From positions 1 to 11,054 of the forward strand of contig JAUVPT010000037.1 in the NCBI GenBank assembly GCA_030598525.1: a DNA stretch of 11,054 nucleotides, written 5' to 3'. The stretch's first letter is position 1, and the number at the start of each line of letters is the position of its first letter. The position numbers were made by a program, and so were the translations under genes. The DNA comes from Gemmatimonadota bacterium. Its GTDB lineage: Bacteria; Gemmatimonadota; Gemmatimonadetes; Palauibacterales; Palauibacteraceae. Positions 1-6,729 of the stretch are shown here, piece after piece. The notes under the pieces are model-generated. The model worked only from the letters and a program-made list of their open reading frames with translations, was not told the origin of the DNA and did no database searches.

Positions 1-1266
1 GCGCTGGCCGAGCTGGCCAAGGAAGACGTACCGGAGTCCGTCTCGGCGGCCTACGAGGGCAAGCGCCTGCACTTCGGACGTGAGTACCTGATCCCGACGC
101 CGTTCGACCATCGCGTCCTCATACGGGAGGCCAGTGCGGTCGCGGAGGCGGCGATGCGCACGGGAGTAGCCCGAAACCCGGTGGACATAGAGGATTACAA
201 GTCCCAACTGGAGGCGCGACTAGGGCCGGCCCGCGAGCTCATGCGCTCGATCATGGACACGGCCCAGCAGACCCCGAAACGTATCGTGCTCCCGGAGGGC
301 GAGTTCGAGACGGTGGTGCGGGCCTCGCATGCGATCCTCGAGGAGAAGCTCGGGACGCCGATCCTGCTCGGAGACCCGGACGTGATCCGCGAGGTGGCCG
401 AGCACGCGGAGGTGGATCTGGAAGGCGTGGAGATGGTGGACCCACGTCACAGTGACCGGCGGGACGCGTACGCCGGCATGTTCTTCGAAAGGCGCAAGCG
501 GAAGGGGATTACGCAGGACAGCGCGCAGCGGAAGATGAATGACCCGCTGTATTTCGGTGCCATGATGGTGGATAGCGGGGACGCAGACACCCTGGTAGCC
601 GGGGCGAACCTGAGCTATCCGAACGCGCTTCGGCCGGCCCTGCACGCGATCGGGATGGAGCCGGGCGTGAAGAGCGTGGCCGGCCTGTTCATGCTCGTGT
701 TCCAGAAGCAGTTGTACTTCTTCGCTGACACGACCGTCAGCATCGACCCGACCGCCGAGGACCTGGCGGAGACGGCGATCCTGACGGCGGATTTCGTGCG
801 CCGCCTGTCGATCAGCCCGAGGGTTGGAATGATCTCGTTCTCGAACTTCGGGTCGGCGAGGCATCCCGAATCCGAGAAGGTCCGGAAGGCCGTGGAAATC
901 GTGAAGGACCTGCGGCCGGATATCACTATTGACGGTGAGATGCAGGCCGACACGGCCGTGGTCGAGGGCATTCTCAAGAGCCGGTATCCGTTCTCCGACC
1001 TCAAGCGGCCGGCGAACGTGCTGGTGTTCCCGAACCTCACGGCGGCCAACGCTTCGTACAAGTTGCTCACCCGACTTGGCGGTGCGACGGCTATCGGACC
1101 GGTACTTCTCGGGATGGCCAAACCGGTGCACCTGCTTCAACGGGGTGCGACGGTAGAGGACATCACGAACCTGGTAGCGATCAGCGTTGTGGACGCAGCG
1201 CACCGTGGCCAGGACGCAGATGTGGTCGCGGTAAAGGCCGGCAAGGCCGAACCGGTCAAAGTCTGA
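1..1266 (+). CDS. maeB: NADP-dependent malic enzyme with phosphotransacetylase-like C-terminal domain (5' end missing)
   Basis: Oxidative decarboxylation of malate to pyruvate with NADP is the known role of this cytosolic enzyme. The reading frame is open from the first base, so the gene starts outside the window and 421 residues are visible. Visible residues 1 to about 75 match the end of the malic-enzyme NAD-binding half (LIPTPFDHRVL followed by the AVAEAAMRTGVAR helix). From about residue 92 (KRIVLPEGE) to about residue 400 runs a phosphotransacetylase-like domain with GANLSYPNALRPAL, the ISFSNFGSARHPES segment and the DGEMQADTAV segment. Full-length MaeB proteins are about 750 residues, so roughly 330 N-terminal residues are missing. 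In this family the PTA-like domain is generally regulatory rather than a working acetyltransferase. Stop is TGA at 1264-1266, followed by a hairpin. A stand-alone phosphotransacetylase is unlikely because the malic-enzyme tail is fused in frame. Confidence 0.95.
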   Translation, partial: ALAELAKEDVPESVSAAYEGKRLHFGREYLIPTPFDHRVLIREASAVAEAAMRTGVARNPVDIEDYKSQLEARLGPARELMRSIMDTAQQTPKRIVLPEGEFETVVRASHAILEEKLGTPILLGDPDVIREVAEHAEVDLEGVEMVDPRHSDRRDAYAGMFFERRKRKGITQDSAQRKMNDPLYFGAMMVDSGDADTLVAGANLSYPNALRPALHAIGMEPGVKSVAGLFMLVFQKQLYFFADTTVSIDPTAEDLAETAILTADFVRRLSISPRVGMISFSNFGSARHPESEKVRKAVEIVKDLRPDITIDGEMQADTAVVEGILKSRYPFSDLKRPANVLVFPNLTAANASYKLLTRLGGATAIGPVLLGMAKPVHLLQRGATVEDITNLVAISVVDAAHRGQDADVVAVKAGKAEPVKV

Positions 1267-1282
1267 CGGCGTTTTCTACCTG

Positions 1283-1325
1283 AAGGGCTTCCGGCCCCTC
1301 CGTTTGCGGGGGGCCGGAGGCTTTG
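1283..1325 (+). terminator. GC-rich hairpin after maeB
   Basis: A 12-base left arm (1287-1298, GCTTCCGGCCCC) pairs with a right arm (1310-1321, GGGGCCGGAGGC), with one G-T pair and an 11-base loop. The stem can be lengthened by two or three weak pairs (AGG at 1284-1286 with TTT at 1322-1324). It begins about 20 bases after the maeB stop. The T tract is only three bases, so it may be a weak or Rho-assisted terminator. Confidence 0.6.
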
Positions 1326-1371
1326 CCCATCTTCTCGCACCCCTCCCGGCATCGGCCGCCGGGAAGCCATG

Positions 1372-1391
1372 TCCTCCGGAGGAGACTCGTG
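1372..1391 (+). promoter_or_regulatory. Strong ribosome binding site deciding the GTG start of the HD gene
   Basis: GGAGGAG at 1378-1384 lies four bases before GTG at 1389 and sets the start of the HD phosphohydrolase. The frame also stays open upstream to a TTG at 1323, but that codon sits in the terminator hairpin and its translated leader is low-complexity. The SD is the right half of a perfect 12-base palindrome, TCCTCCGGAGGA (1372-1383). Confidence 0.7.
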
Positions 1392-2723
1392 CCGCACTCC
1401 ACCAGCCGGACCGTACGGGACCCACTGTGGCAGAACGTGCACCTGGACGCTGCCGCCGCAGCGGTGGTGGACACCCCCGAATTCCAGCGCCTCCGCCGGG
1501 TGAAGCAGCTCGGCTTCGCCCATCTCGTCTATCCGGGCGCCGTACACAATCGCTTCCTGCACGCGCTTGGCGTCTACCACCTCACGGGCCGCGCGATCGA
1601 GGCCCTGGATCGAAAGGGCCAGTTGGATCGGCTCGACGACCTGTCGCGACGGACGATCCCCGAGATCGAACTGGCGGCCCTGCTGCACGACGTCGGCCAT
1701 TACGCCTTCTCGCACGCGATGGAAGAGCTGGAGCCCGACGCGATCCCGGGCCATCACGAGGATGTGGCCGACCAGGTCCTCGAGTCGCCCGGCATTCGGG
1801 CGGCTCTCGGCGAGCTGGGAGCGGGGGCGGTGCAGCGGATCGGCGAGCTCATTCGGGGGCGCTCCCAGCATCCGTTACAGGGGCTCGTGTCCGGTTCACT
1901 CGACCTGGACAAGATCGACTACTTGCGTCGGGACAGCCTGTTCTGCGGAGTGCCCTACGGTGCGGTGGACGTGGATCGACTGCTCGATTCCCTGACGCTG
2001 GCACGTGAATCCGAGTCGGACCCTCTCGAAGTCGCTGTGACGGAGAAGGGGATCTCCGCGCTCGAGTCGCTGATGTTCGCCAAGTACCAGATGTTCAGGA
2101 ACGTGTACTGGCACCATGCGGTGCGCTCGGCGACGGTCGCGTTCCGGCGCCTCGTCGAGGGGGCCCTCGATGCCGAACTCCTCCTGCGCGAGGAGCTGGC
2201 CGGTCCGACGGACGAAGAACTGCTGAACCTGCTTGACGCCCGGATGGAGGACGGCGAGGCTCCCACGATTCTCCGCACTCTGCTCACGGCGCTGGTGGAT
2301 CGGCGTCTGCCCAAGCGCACCGTCGAGCTGTTGGGTGACGAGCTGCCGGAGGGAATCGCCGACTGGCTGCCCCACCGGCGTGACCTGGTACGGCGGGTGG
2401 AAGACCGGCTGGCGGAGGATCGGGGACTCGAGCCCGGCAATGTATTTCTGGACTATCCCGCGAACCCGCGCATGCTGGAACTGCGTCTCCTCCTGGTCCG
2501 GCGCCGCGGCGAAGTGATCCGGCTCACCTCCGAGGGAGAAGCGGGCCTGATAGACCTTCCACGCCTCGGGCGCTCTCTGCACCACACGACGCGGGTGCTG
2601 CGCGTGTTCTCCCTGGAGCCCGCTGGCCGCTGGAACCCCGAGCCACTGCTCGACCTGCTGGCTTCGGAGGAGGACGTTGTGGAGCAGCGACTGGAGTCAG
2701 GAGAGCCCATCTACACCGGCTGA
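1389..2723 (+). CDS. HD-domain phosphohydrolase, dNTP triphosphohydrolase/SAMHD1-like (COG1078 type)
   Basis: A 444-residue soluble protein. Family members hydrolyse dNTPs or other nucleotides with a metal-bound HD site. The HD residues are visible: H58 in RFLHALG, H100-D101 in LLHDVGHYAFSH, and D174 in LDLDKIDYLRRD, which aligns with the DVDKWDY motif of SAMHD1. The segment EFQRLRRVKQLG at 31-42 and the histidines of GHHEDVA at 121-127 are also typical. The rest is helical and carries the family's usual C-terminal part. The start is GTG at 1389, chosen for its strong SD. The gene stands between a terminator and the convergent phosphatase gene, so it is probably transcribed alone. It is intact and looks native in base composition. 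The substrate cannot be told from sequence: dGTPase-type activity is the family expectation, and (p)ppGpp or another nucleotide is possible. Confidence 0.92.
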   Translation: MPHSTSRTVRDPLWQNVHLDAAAAAVVDTPEFQRLRRVKQLGFAHLVYPGAVHNRFLHALGVYHLTGRAIEALDRKGQLDRLDDLSRRTIPEIELAALLHDVGHYAFSHAMEELEPDAIPGHHEDVADQVLESPGIRAALGELGAGAVQRIGELIRGRSQHPLQGLVSGSLDLDKIDYLRRDSLFCGVPYGAVDVDRLLDSLTLARESESDPLEVAVTEKGISALESLMFAKYQMFRNVYWHHAVRSATVAFRRLVEGALDAELLLREELAGPTDEELLNLLDARMEDGEAPTILRTLLTALVDRRLPKRTVELLGDELPEGIADWLPHRRDLVRRVEDRLAEDRGLEPGNVFLDYPANPRMLELRLLLVRRRGEVIRLTSEGEAGLIDLPRLGRSLHHTTRVLRVFSLEPAGRWNPEPLLDLLASEEDVVEQRLESGEPIYTG

Positions 2724-2755
2724 CAGGGCCGGGTCACGGTGTGGGTGTCGTTCGG

Positions 2756-3505
2756 TCAGGAACTTTCGCCGATCCGCGCCACGAGCGCGGAGATGTTGTC
2801 CATTCCACCGGCGAGATTCGCCTCCCGCACCAGGCGGGCCACGCAGCGCTTCGGGTCCTCTTCTTCTTCGAGAATCGTGAGCATGTGCTCTTCGGACACC
2901 ATGTCTGTCAGCCCGTCGGACGCCAGCAGGAAGGTGTCGCCCGCCTGTACTTCCCCGTTGTAAAGGTCAGGGGTGGGGTAGGCCTCGGTGCCAAGAGCGC
3001 GCGTGATGATGTTCGACTGTGGATGGTTCTTGGCCTGGTGCGGCGTGATCATGCCCCGGTCCACCTGCTCCTGGACCCAGGAGTGATCCCGTGTGACCTG
3101 GCTGATCATGCCGTCCCGGACGAGGTAGGCCCGACTGTCTCCGATGTGGCCGATGATGTATCGGCCGTCCTCCCGGAGGAACAGGACCGTCGCCGTCGTG
3201 CCCATCCCGAGCTGGGCCGTGTTCTCCGCCGCCTGGCGGAGAATCTCCCGACCCGCCTCCACGAACGCGGTGCGAAACCGGTCCTCGACCTGGTCGAGTT
3301 CCATGGTCATACAGGCACCGCACAGCCGTTCCGCGATCCATTCCGACGCGATCGCGCTCGCGACTTCTCCAGCAGCGTGTCCGCCCATTCCATCGGCCAC
3401 GACGAACACGCCGGATTCCGCGGAACAGTAGACCGAGTCCTCGTTGCTGCGCCGCACACGCCCTACGTCGGTCAGGGCGGCGCACTTCCACCAGAAACGT
3501 CCCAT
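2756..3505 (-). CDS. PP2C-family serine/threonine protein phosphatase (Stp1/PrpC type)
   Basis: A 249-residue single-domain metal-dependent phosphatase that removes phosphate from Ser/Thr of proteins, usually opposing Hanks-type kinases. All signature motifs are present: LTDVGRVRRSNEDS (11-24), VVADGMGGHAAGE (35-47, with D38 and G39 at the metal site), GTTATV (102-107), GHIGDSRAYLVRDG (119-132), LLASDGLTDM (193-202, D197) and GGMDNIS (233-239, D236). The length is normal for bacterial stand-alone PP2C. There is no membrane segment or sensor domain, so it is cytosolic. The start is ATG at 3505, with GAGAGG a few bases upstream. The gene is divergent from the sigma factor and converges on the HD gene, with 32 bases between stops. 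Such phosphatases often sit beside a Ser/Thr kinase with PASTA or TPR domains, but none is visible here. An RsbU/SpoIIE-type assignment is disfavoured by the Stp1-like motifs. Confidence 0.95.
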   Translation of the reverse strand: MGRFWWKCAALTDVGRVRRSNEDSVYCSAESGVFVVADGMGGHAAGEVASAIASEWIAERLCGACMTMELDQVEDRFRTAFVEAGREILRQAAENTAQLGMGTTATVLFLREDGRYIIGHIGDSRAYLVRDGMISQVTRDHSWVQEQVDRGMITPHQAKNHPQSNIITRALGTEAYPTPDLYNGEVQAGDTFLLASDGLTDMVSEEHMLTILEEEEDPKRCVARLVREANLAGGMDNISALVARIGESS

Positions 3506-3566
3506 GGACCTCTCGACAAAGGAATGCGCGCCGCCCCGCCTACGATTGCCGGCCGGCGCATCACCC

Positions 3567-3595
3567 TATCTACGCTTGCACCGGCGGCGAAACAA
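3567..3595 (-). promoter_or_regulatory. Candidate promoter of the PP2C phosphatase gene
   Basis: On the minus strand TTGTTT (3595-3590) and TAGATA (3572-3567) are spaced by 17 bases. This predicts a transcript start near 3560 and a leader of about 55 bases. The -10 element matches the consensus only at the TA and one inner A, so this is a suggestion from spacing and position. Confidence 0.35.
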
Positions 3596-3655
3596 GCGGA
3601 TGTGAAGGGATGCGGGGCTCCATCACCCGGTGCGTCCTCGAGCCGACCGCTCCGC

Positions 3656-3708
3656 GAACGCTGTTTGACGCTCTTGAAAAGCGTTCATAGCTTCCATCCC
3701 CTTATAAC
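3656..3708 (+). promoter_or_regulatory. Candidate promoter of the sigma factor gene, bracketed by an inverted repeat
   Basis: TTGACG (3665-3670) and TAGCTT (3688-3693) are 17 bases apart and predict a start near 3700. The arms GAACGCT (3656-3662) and AGCGTTC (3680-3686) form a perfect 7-base inverted repeat, one arm just before the -35 and the other just before the -10. A third partial copy, GACGCT, lies at 3667-3672. A second possible -10, TATAAC, lies at 3703-3708 but has no good -35. The repeat is a candidate operator. The remainder of 3506-3655 shows nothing else beyond the minus-strand promoter. Confidence 0.45.
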
Positions 3709-3737
3709 CGATGGCTGCACTCGCTCCTGGGACGATC

Positions 3738-4607
3738 ATGTCGCGCAACGGAAAATACCACGGGAAGGTTGTGTCTCCCGAGGCCGCGAGTATGGTCGAC
3801 CTGTACCTGGAGGACCTGAGCCGCTACCCCCTCCTAACACCCGAACAGGAGGATTCAACGGCACGCCTCGCGAGGGCTGGTGACAAGGAAGCCCTGGCTG
3901 GCCTCGTCCGTGCCAACCTTCGCTTCGTGGTCTCCGTCGCCAAGCGGTACCAGAACAGGGGCCTCCCGTTCGGTGACCTGGTCCAGGAAGGCAACGTGGG
4001 CCTGGTCACCGCCGCGAGGAAGTTCGACCCCGACCAGGGCGTGAAATTCATCAGCTACGCCGTATGGTGGATCCGGCAGGCGATCCTCGCCTCGCTGGCG
4101 CGTCAGAGCCGCTCAGTCCGGCTGCCTCTCAACCGGGCTACCGAGTTGAGCCGGGTGCTCCGTGTCAGCGAGGGACTGAAACAGAAGCTGGGCCGGGATC
4201 CGACTCCGGTGGAGATCGCGGGCCCGGCGGAGCTCGAAGAGAAGACCGTCGAGATGCTTCTCTCGCTGAACGTAGCCGAGGTCAGGCTGGACGCTCCGGT
4301 GGGTGAGGGTGAGGACAGTCAGCTGATCGACCGCTTCCTGGTGGACGAGTCTGACGTGGAAGAAGTCGTGGACGCCAATATGCTGAAGGAACACGTGGCG
4401 CTTGCACTCCAGTCCATCCGTCCGCGGGACGCCCGCGTGTTACGGCTCTACTACGGGCTGCAGGGAGAGTCCGAGCACACGCTGGAGCAGATCGGGCAAC
4501 TGCTTGGCGTGACACGCGAACGGGTTCGCCAACTTCGCGATCGTGCTCTTCAGGACATTAGGAAGAGCGAATTCGGGAAGGCACTCGGCACCTTCGCCGC
4601 GGCCTGA
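3738..4607 (+). CDS. Sigma-70 family RNA polymerase sigma factor, RpoD-like without region 1.1
   Basis: A 289-residue sigma factor that directs RNA polymerase to promoters. Region 1.2 (about 20-50) begins DLYLEDLSRYPLLTPEQE. Region 2 (about 54-122) contains LRFVVSVAKRYQNRGLPFGD, the DLVQEGNVGL core helix, and FDPDQGVKFISYAVWWIRQAI for -10 recognition and melting. Region 3 follows (about 130-185). Region 4 (about 222-278) ends with the helix-turn-helix LEQIGQLLGVTRERVRQLRDRA for the -35 box. Region 1.1 and the non-conserved insert are absent, so it is a compact group 1/2 factor like the short primary sigmas of Bacteroidota and relatives. Whether it is primary or alternative cannot be decided here. 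ATG at 3738 was preferred because it has GGGA five bases upstream and lies downstream of both -10 candidates. ATG at 3711 (no SD) and ATG at 3792 are alternatives. It is divergent from a PP2C phosphatase and ends 12 bases from a convergent gene. Confidence 0.93.
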   Translation: MSRNGKYHGKVVSPEAASMVDLYLEDLSRYPLLTPEQEDSTARLARAGDKEALAGLVRANLRFVVSVAKRYQNRGLPFGDLVQEGNVGLVTAARKFDPDQGVKFISYAVWWIRQAILASLARQSRSVRLPLNRATELSRVLRVSEGLKQKLGRDPTPVEIAGPAELEEKTVEMLLSLNVAEVRLDAPVGEGEDSQLIDRFLVDESDVEEVVDANMLKEHVALALQSIRPRDARVLRLYYGLQGESEHTLEQIGQLLGVTRERVRQLRDRALQDIRKSEFGKALGTFAAA

Positions 4608-4619
4608 CGACCGCCAGAC

Positions 4620-5702
4620 TCAGTTCGCCGGCGCCCCCGCAGCGTTCCCCGGGGCATTCAGCACCCCCGGCACTTCCAGCAACTCGAGAACCGGACAGCG
4701 CGCTCCCTCTGTCCACGCGATGCCCCGACCGGGGTCGTCACTGTCCACGCTGGCCACGAGCCGCCGCGTAGCCCCGTCGTGCCGGACGGCGAAGTCCAGC
4801 CGACCTCCGGGCACGGGCGCAGCGCCGAGCCAGGTGAAGATCTCTCTCTCCCCTTGACCCGAGTAGATCCGCATCTCCGACCAGTCCGCCACGTAGCCGC
4901 TCGGGCCGAAGCGGGCCAGGAAGAACAGGGAGGTCGCGGAGCCCGTCGGCCCGGGGCCGTCCACGGAATCGTTGATCAGGTACGTGGCGGCCATCGCCGG
5001 CCGTTCATCTCCGGGCCACGGAAAGGCCTCGAGCACGGCGCGCTGAGCCAGGAACGGACGGCCTTCCCCGCCCTGCCGGAGCAATTGTTCGGCGAGAATC
5101 GGGCCGAAGGTCCGGATCCGGTTGTCTACCAGCGCGCTCTCCGGGGCGTCGGGAGCGCCGAACACGAGGTCGGGTCCGAGGCCGAAAGAAACCGGCGGCA
5201 GCGACGTGCCTGGCAGCACGAGCGCACGCGCCGGGATGGCCGAGGGACAACCCGCGTCCAGCACGCGCGGGGGTCCCGACAGGACGAGAGATCCGATCCG
5301 GAAGCCCGTGGCTCCGAGTAGCAGCTCGGTTCCCTCACCCGCAAAGGCGGCGTCGAAGCGCTCACGGAACCCCTCGGGTGGCGGCTCGGGATACTCCAGC
5401 GCTGTGGGCACGCCCTCCACCAGCCGTGCGACGGGCATCGCGAGGACTTCGCCCCTCCCGCCATCGGAACGGACGGCCCACAGCAACGGGCCCTCCGGCA
5501 GGGGCACCTCGGCGCGTTCCGCGGACGGTTCGGCCGCTGGGGACTCCACGGGAGGAGGCGAGGGGTCCTCCAGGTGAACGGAAGCCCCGCCCCACTCGAT
5601 ATCGCACCCGCCGGCCGTTGCCAGCAGGAATGCGACGAGAGCGGTGCGTACGAATCGACGCCCGGTCGGTAGACCCTGAACCCGCATGGTGTACATTGTC
5701 AT
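4620..5702 (-). CDS. Probable exported lipoprotein of unknown function
   Basis: I do not recognise this 360-residue protein. Numbered from the ATG at 5687, the N-terminus has arginines at 2, 10, 11 and 14, a hydrophobic run (residues 15-25, ending LVAFLLATA) and then GGC with Cys28, a probable signal peptidase II site. The lipobox is imperfect, with Ala rather than Leu or Val at -3. A Pro/Glu/Ser-rich linker follows (about 40-70), then a globular part rich in beta-type segments with two further cysteines that could form a disulfide. No catalytic motif is evident. Possible starts are 5702, 5696 and 5687. A minus-strand promoter candidate puts the transcript start at 5702 itself, so a leaderless start there is possible. 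None has a good SD. It converges on the sigma gene and is divergent from the deacetylase operon. Envelope location is inferred from the signal peptide only. Confidence 0.8.
   Translation of the reverse strand: MTMYTMRVQGLPTGRRFVRTALVAFLLATAGGCDIEWGGASVHLEDPSPPPVESPAAEPSAERAEVPLPEGPLLWAVRSDGGRGEVLAMPVARLVEGVPTALEYPEPPPEGFRERFDAAFAGEGTELLLGATGFRIGSLVLSGPPRVLDAGCPSAIPARALVLPGTSLPPVSFGLGPDLVFGAPDAPESALVDNRIRTFGPILAEQLLRQGGEGRPFLAQRAVLEAFPWPGDERPAMAATYLINDSVDGPGPTGSATSLFFLARFGPSGYVADWSEMRIYSGQGEREIFTWLGAAPVPGGRLDFAVRHDGATRRLVASVDSDDPGRGIAWTEGARCPVLELLEVPGVLNAPGNAAGAPAN
5670..5697 (+). promoter_or_regulatory. Candidate promoter of the deacetylase operon
   Basis: TAGACC (5670-5675) and TACATT (5692-5697) are 16 bases apart and predict a start near 5704. 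That would exclude ATG codons at 5686 and 5701 and favour ATG 5746 for the deacetylase. The element overlaps the first codons of the divergent lipoprotein gene. Both hexamers match consensus at four of six positions. Confidence 0.35.
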
Positions 5703-5708
5703 GCCTGG

Positions 5709-5738
5709 AAGCTACGAGCCCGTCCCCAAGCCGATCAA
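5709..5738 (-). promoter_or_regulatory. Candidate promoter of the lipoprotein gene
   Basis: On the minus strand TTGATC (5738-5733) and TAGCTT (5714-5709) are 18 bases apart, placing the start at about 5702, where the outermost ATG lies. The same -10 hexamer, TAGCTT, occurs in the sigma-gene promoter candidate. The elements lie just upstream of, and inside the leader of, the divergent deacetylase gene. Confidence 0.3.
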
Positions 5739-5745
5739 CTGGACC

Positions 5746-6729
5746 ATGGATCGAGTAGCCCTTTTCGCCCACGCGGCGTGCAGCGCCCACGATACCGGAT
5801 GGGAACACCCGGAGCACCAGGGTCGCCTTCGGGCCGTGATGTCCGCGCTGGGCAAAGCGCTTCCCGAGCTCAACGATCTGGTGACGCCGCAGCACGCGAA
5901 CCCGGCCCTGCTGTCCGAGCTCCTGCGAGTGCATTCCGACGATCACCTGGCCACGGTGCGCGGCGCCTGCCAGCGTGCCGCCGAGAAGGACCAGGTCCTG
6001 CGACTGGACGCCGACACGGCGGTATCCGGAAGGTCCTGGGATGCGGCGCTCGGCGCCTGCGGGGCGGCACTGGTCGCAATGCGGTGGGTAGGCCGGGGAG
6101 AGGGCCCGTCGGCTTTCTGCCCGATCCGTCCTCCGGGCCATCACGCCACCGCCGATCGCGCCATGGGTTTCTGCCTGTTCAACAACGTGGCGGTGTCGGC
6201 GCGGGCGGCGCTCACCGAGGGAATCGCTCGCCGCGTCCTCATCGTGGACTGGGACGTCCACCACGGAAACGGCACCCAGGACATCTTCTACGAGGACCCG
6301 AACGTCTTCTACCTGTCTCTGCACCAGCATCCCCAATATCCGGGCACGGGCCTGGCCCACGAAACGGGGCGGGGCGCCGGCGAAGGCACGACCCTCAACC
6401 TGCCGATGAGTGCCGGGCAGGCGCCGGATCGGTATGTGGACGCACTGGTGGCGGCGCTGGACCAGGCGGCCGAATTTGCGCCTGATATGGTGTTCATTTC
6501 GGCCGGCTTCGACGCGGCGCGGAACGACCCGATCGGAGGGTTCACCCTGGAGCCGGAGCACTTCGCCCGCCTCACGCACGAGGTGGTGGAGCGCACCCGC
6601 TCTTCGGCCGGTGGTCGGGTGGTGTCGCTGCTGGAGGGCGGATACGACCCGGCGGAATTGGGACGCTGCGTCACGGCCCACTTGACCGCCCTGACGGAAG
6701 CGAGCGCCACCACTCGAGAGGAACCATGA
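5746..6729 (+). CDS. Class II HDAC-like zinc deacetylase / acetylpolyamine amidohydrolase family
   Basis: A 327-residue arginase-fold amidohydrolase. Relatives remove acetyl groups from acetylated polyamines, lysine side chains or small amides using one zinc ion. The full active site is visible: H132-H133 in RPPGHHA, D168/D170/H172 in IVDWDVHHGNG (D170 and H172 as zinc ligands), D256 in SAGFDAA as third ligand, and Y300 in LEGGYD as transition-state tyrosine. The N-terminal HDTGWEHPEHQGRL (15-28) is typical of the class II/bacterial group. There is no signal peptide, so it is cytosolic. ATG 5746 was chosen because the protein family begins close to it and because the candidate promoter starts near 5704. 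In-frame ATGs at 5701 and 5686 would add 15 to 20 residues. Its stop overlaps the next start in ATGA (6726-6729). Bacteria lack canonical histones, so the true substrate is open: acetylpolyamine, an acetylated amino acid or peptide, or protein acetyl-lysine. Confidence 0.93.
   Translation: MDRVALFAHAACSAHDTGWEHPEHQGRLRAVMSALGKALPELNDLVTPQHANPALLSELLRVHSDDHLATVRGACQRAAEKDQVLRLDADTAVSGRSWDAALGACGAALVAMRWVGRGEGPSAFCPIRPPGHHATADRAMGFCLFNNVAVSARAALTEGIARRVLIVDWDVHHGNGTQDIFYEDPNVFYLSLHQHPQYPGTGLAHETGRGAGEGTTLNLPMSAGQAPDRYVDALVAALDQAAEFAPDMVFISAGFDAARNDPIGGFTLEPEHFARLTHEVVERTRSSAGGRVVSLLEGGYDPAELGRCVTAHLTALTEASATTREEP

Noticed and set aside
220..1203. Long minus-strand open frame (327 codons) opposite maeB
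   Set aside because: It lies wholly within a clearly conserved gene. The translation is rich in Arg/His/Pro with no recognisable motif, as expected for an antisense shadow in GC-rich DNA.
1304..2008. 234-codon plus-strand open frame overlapping the HD gene in another frame
   Set aside because: The HD gene has intact catalytic motifs and a strong SD. The alternative is Arg/Pro/Gly-rich shadow coding.
3711..3737. ATG at 3711 as sigma factor start
   Set aside because: It has no SD, is only 11 bases from the predicted transcript start, and would lie upstream of the transcript if the TATAAC at 3703 is the -10. It is not excluded, only less likely.
2741..3883. 380-codon plus-strand open frame across the phosphatase and into the sigma gene
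   Set aside because: The minus-strand PP2C motifs are complete, and the frame also overlaps the conserved sigma factor in another frame. It has no SD or domain.
5362..6681. 439-codon minus-strand open frame opposite the deacetylase and lipoprotein start
   Set aside because: The deacetylase active-site motifs on the other strand are unambiguous. This translation is Arg/Gly/His-rich and lacks family features.
5746..6729. Reading the deacetylase as evidence for histone biology or horizontal transfer from eukaryotes
   Set aside because: HDAC-fold amidohydrolases are widespread in bacteria, and base use matches the neighbours.
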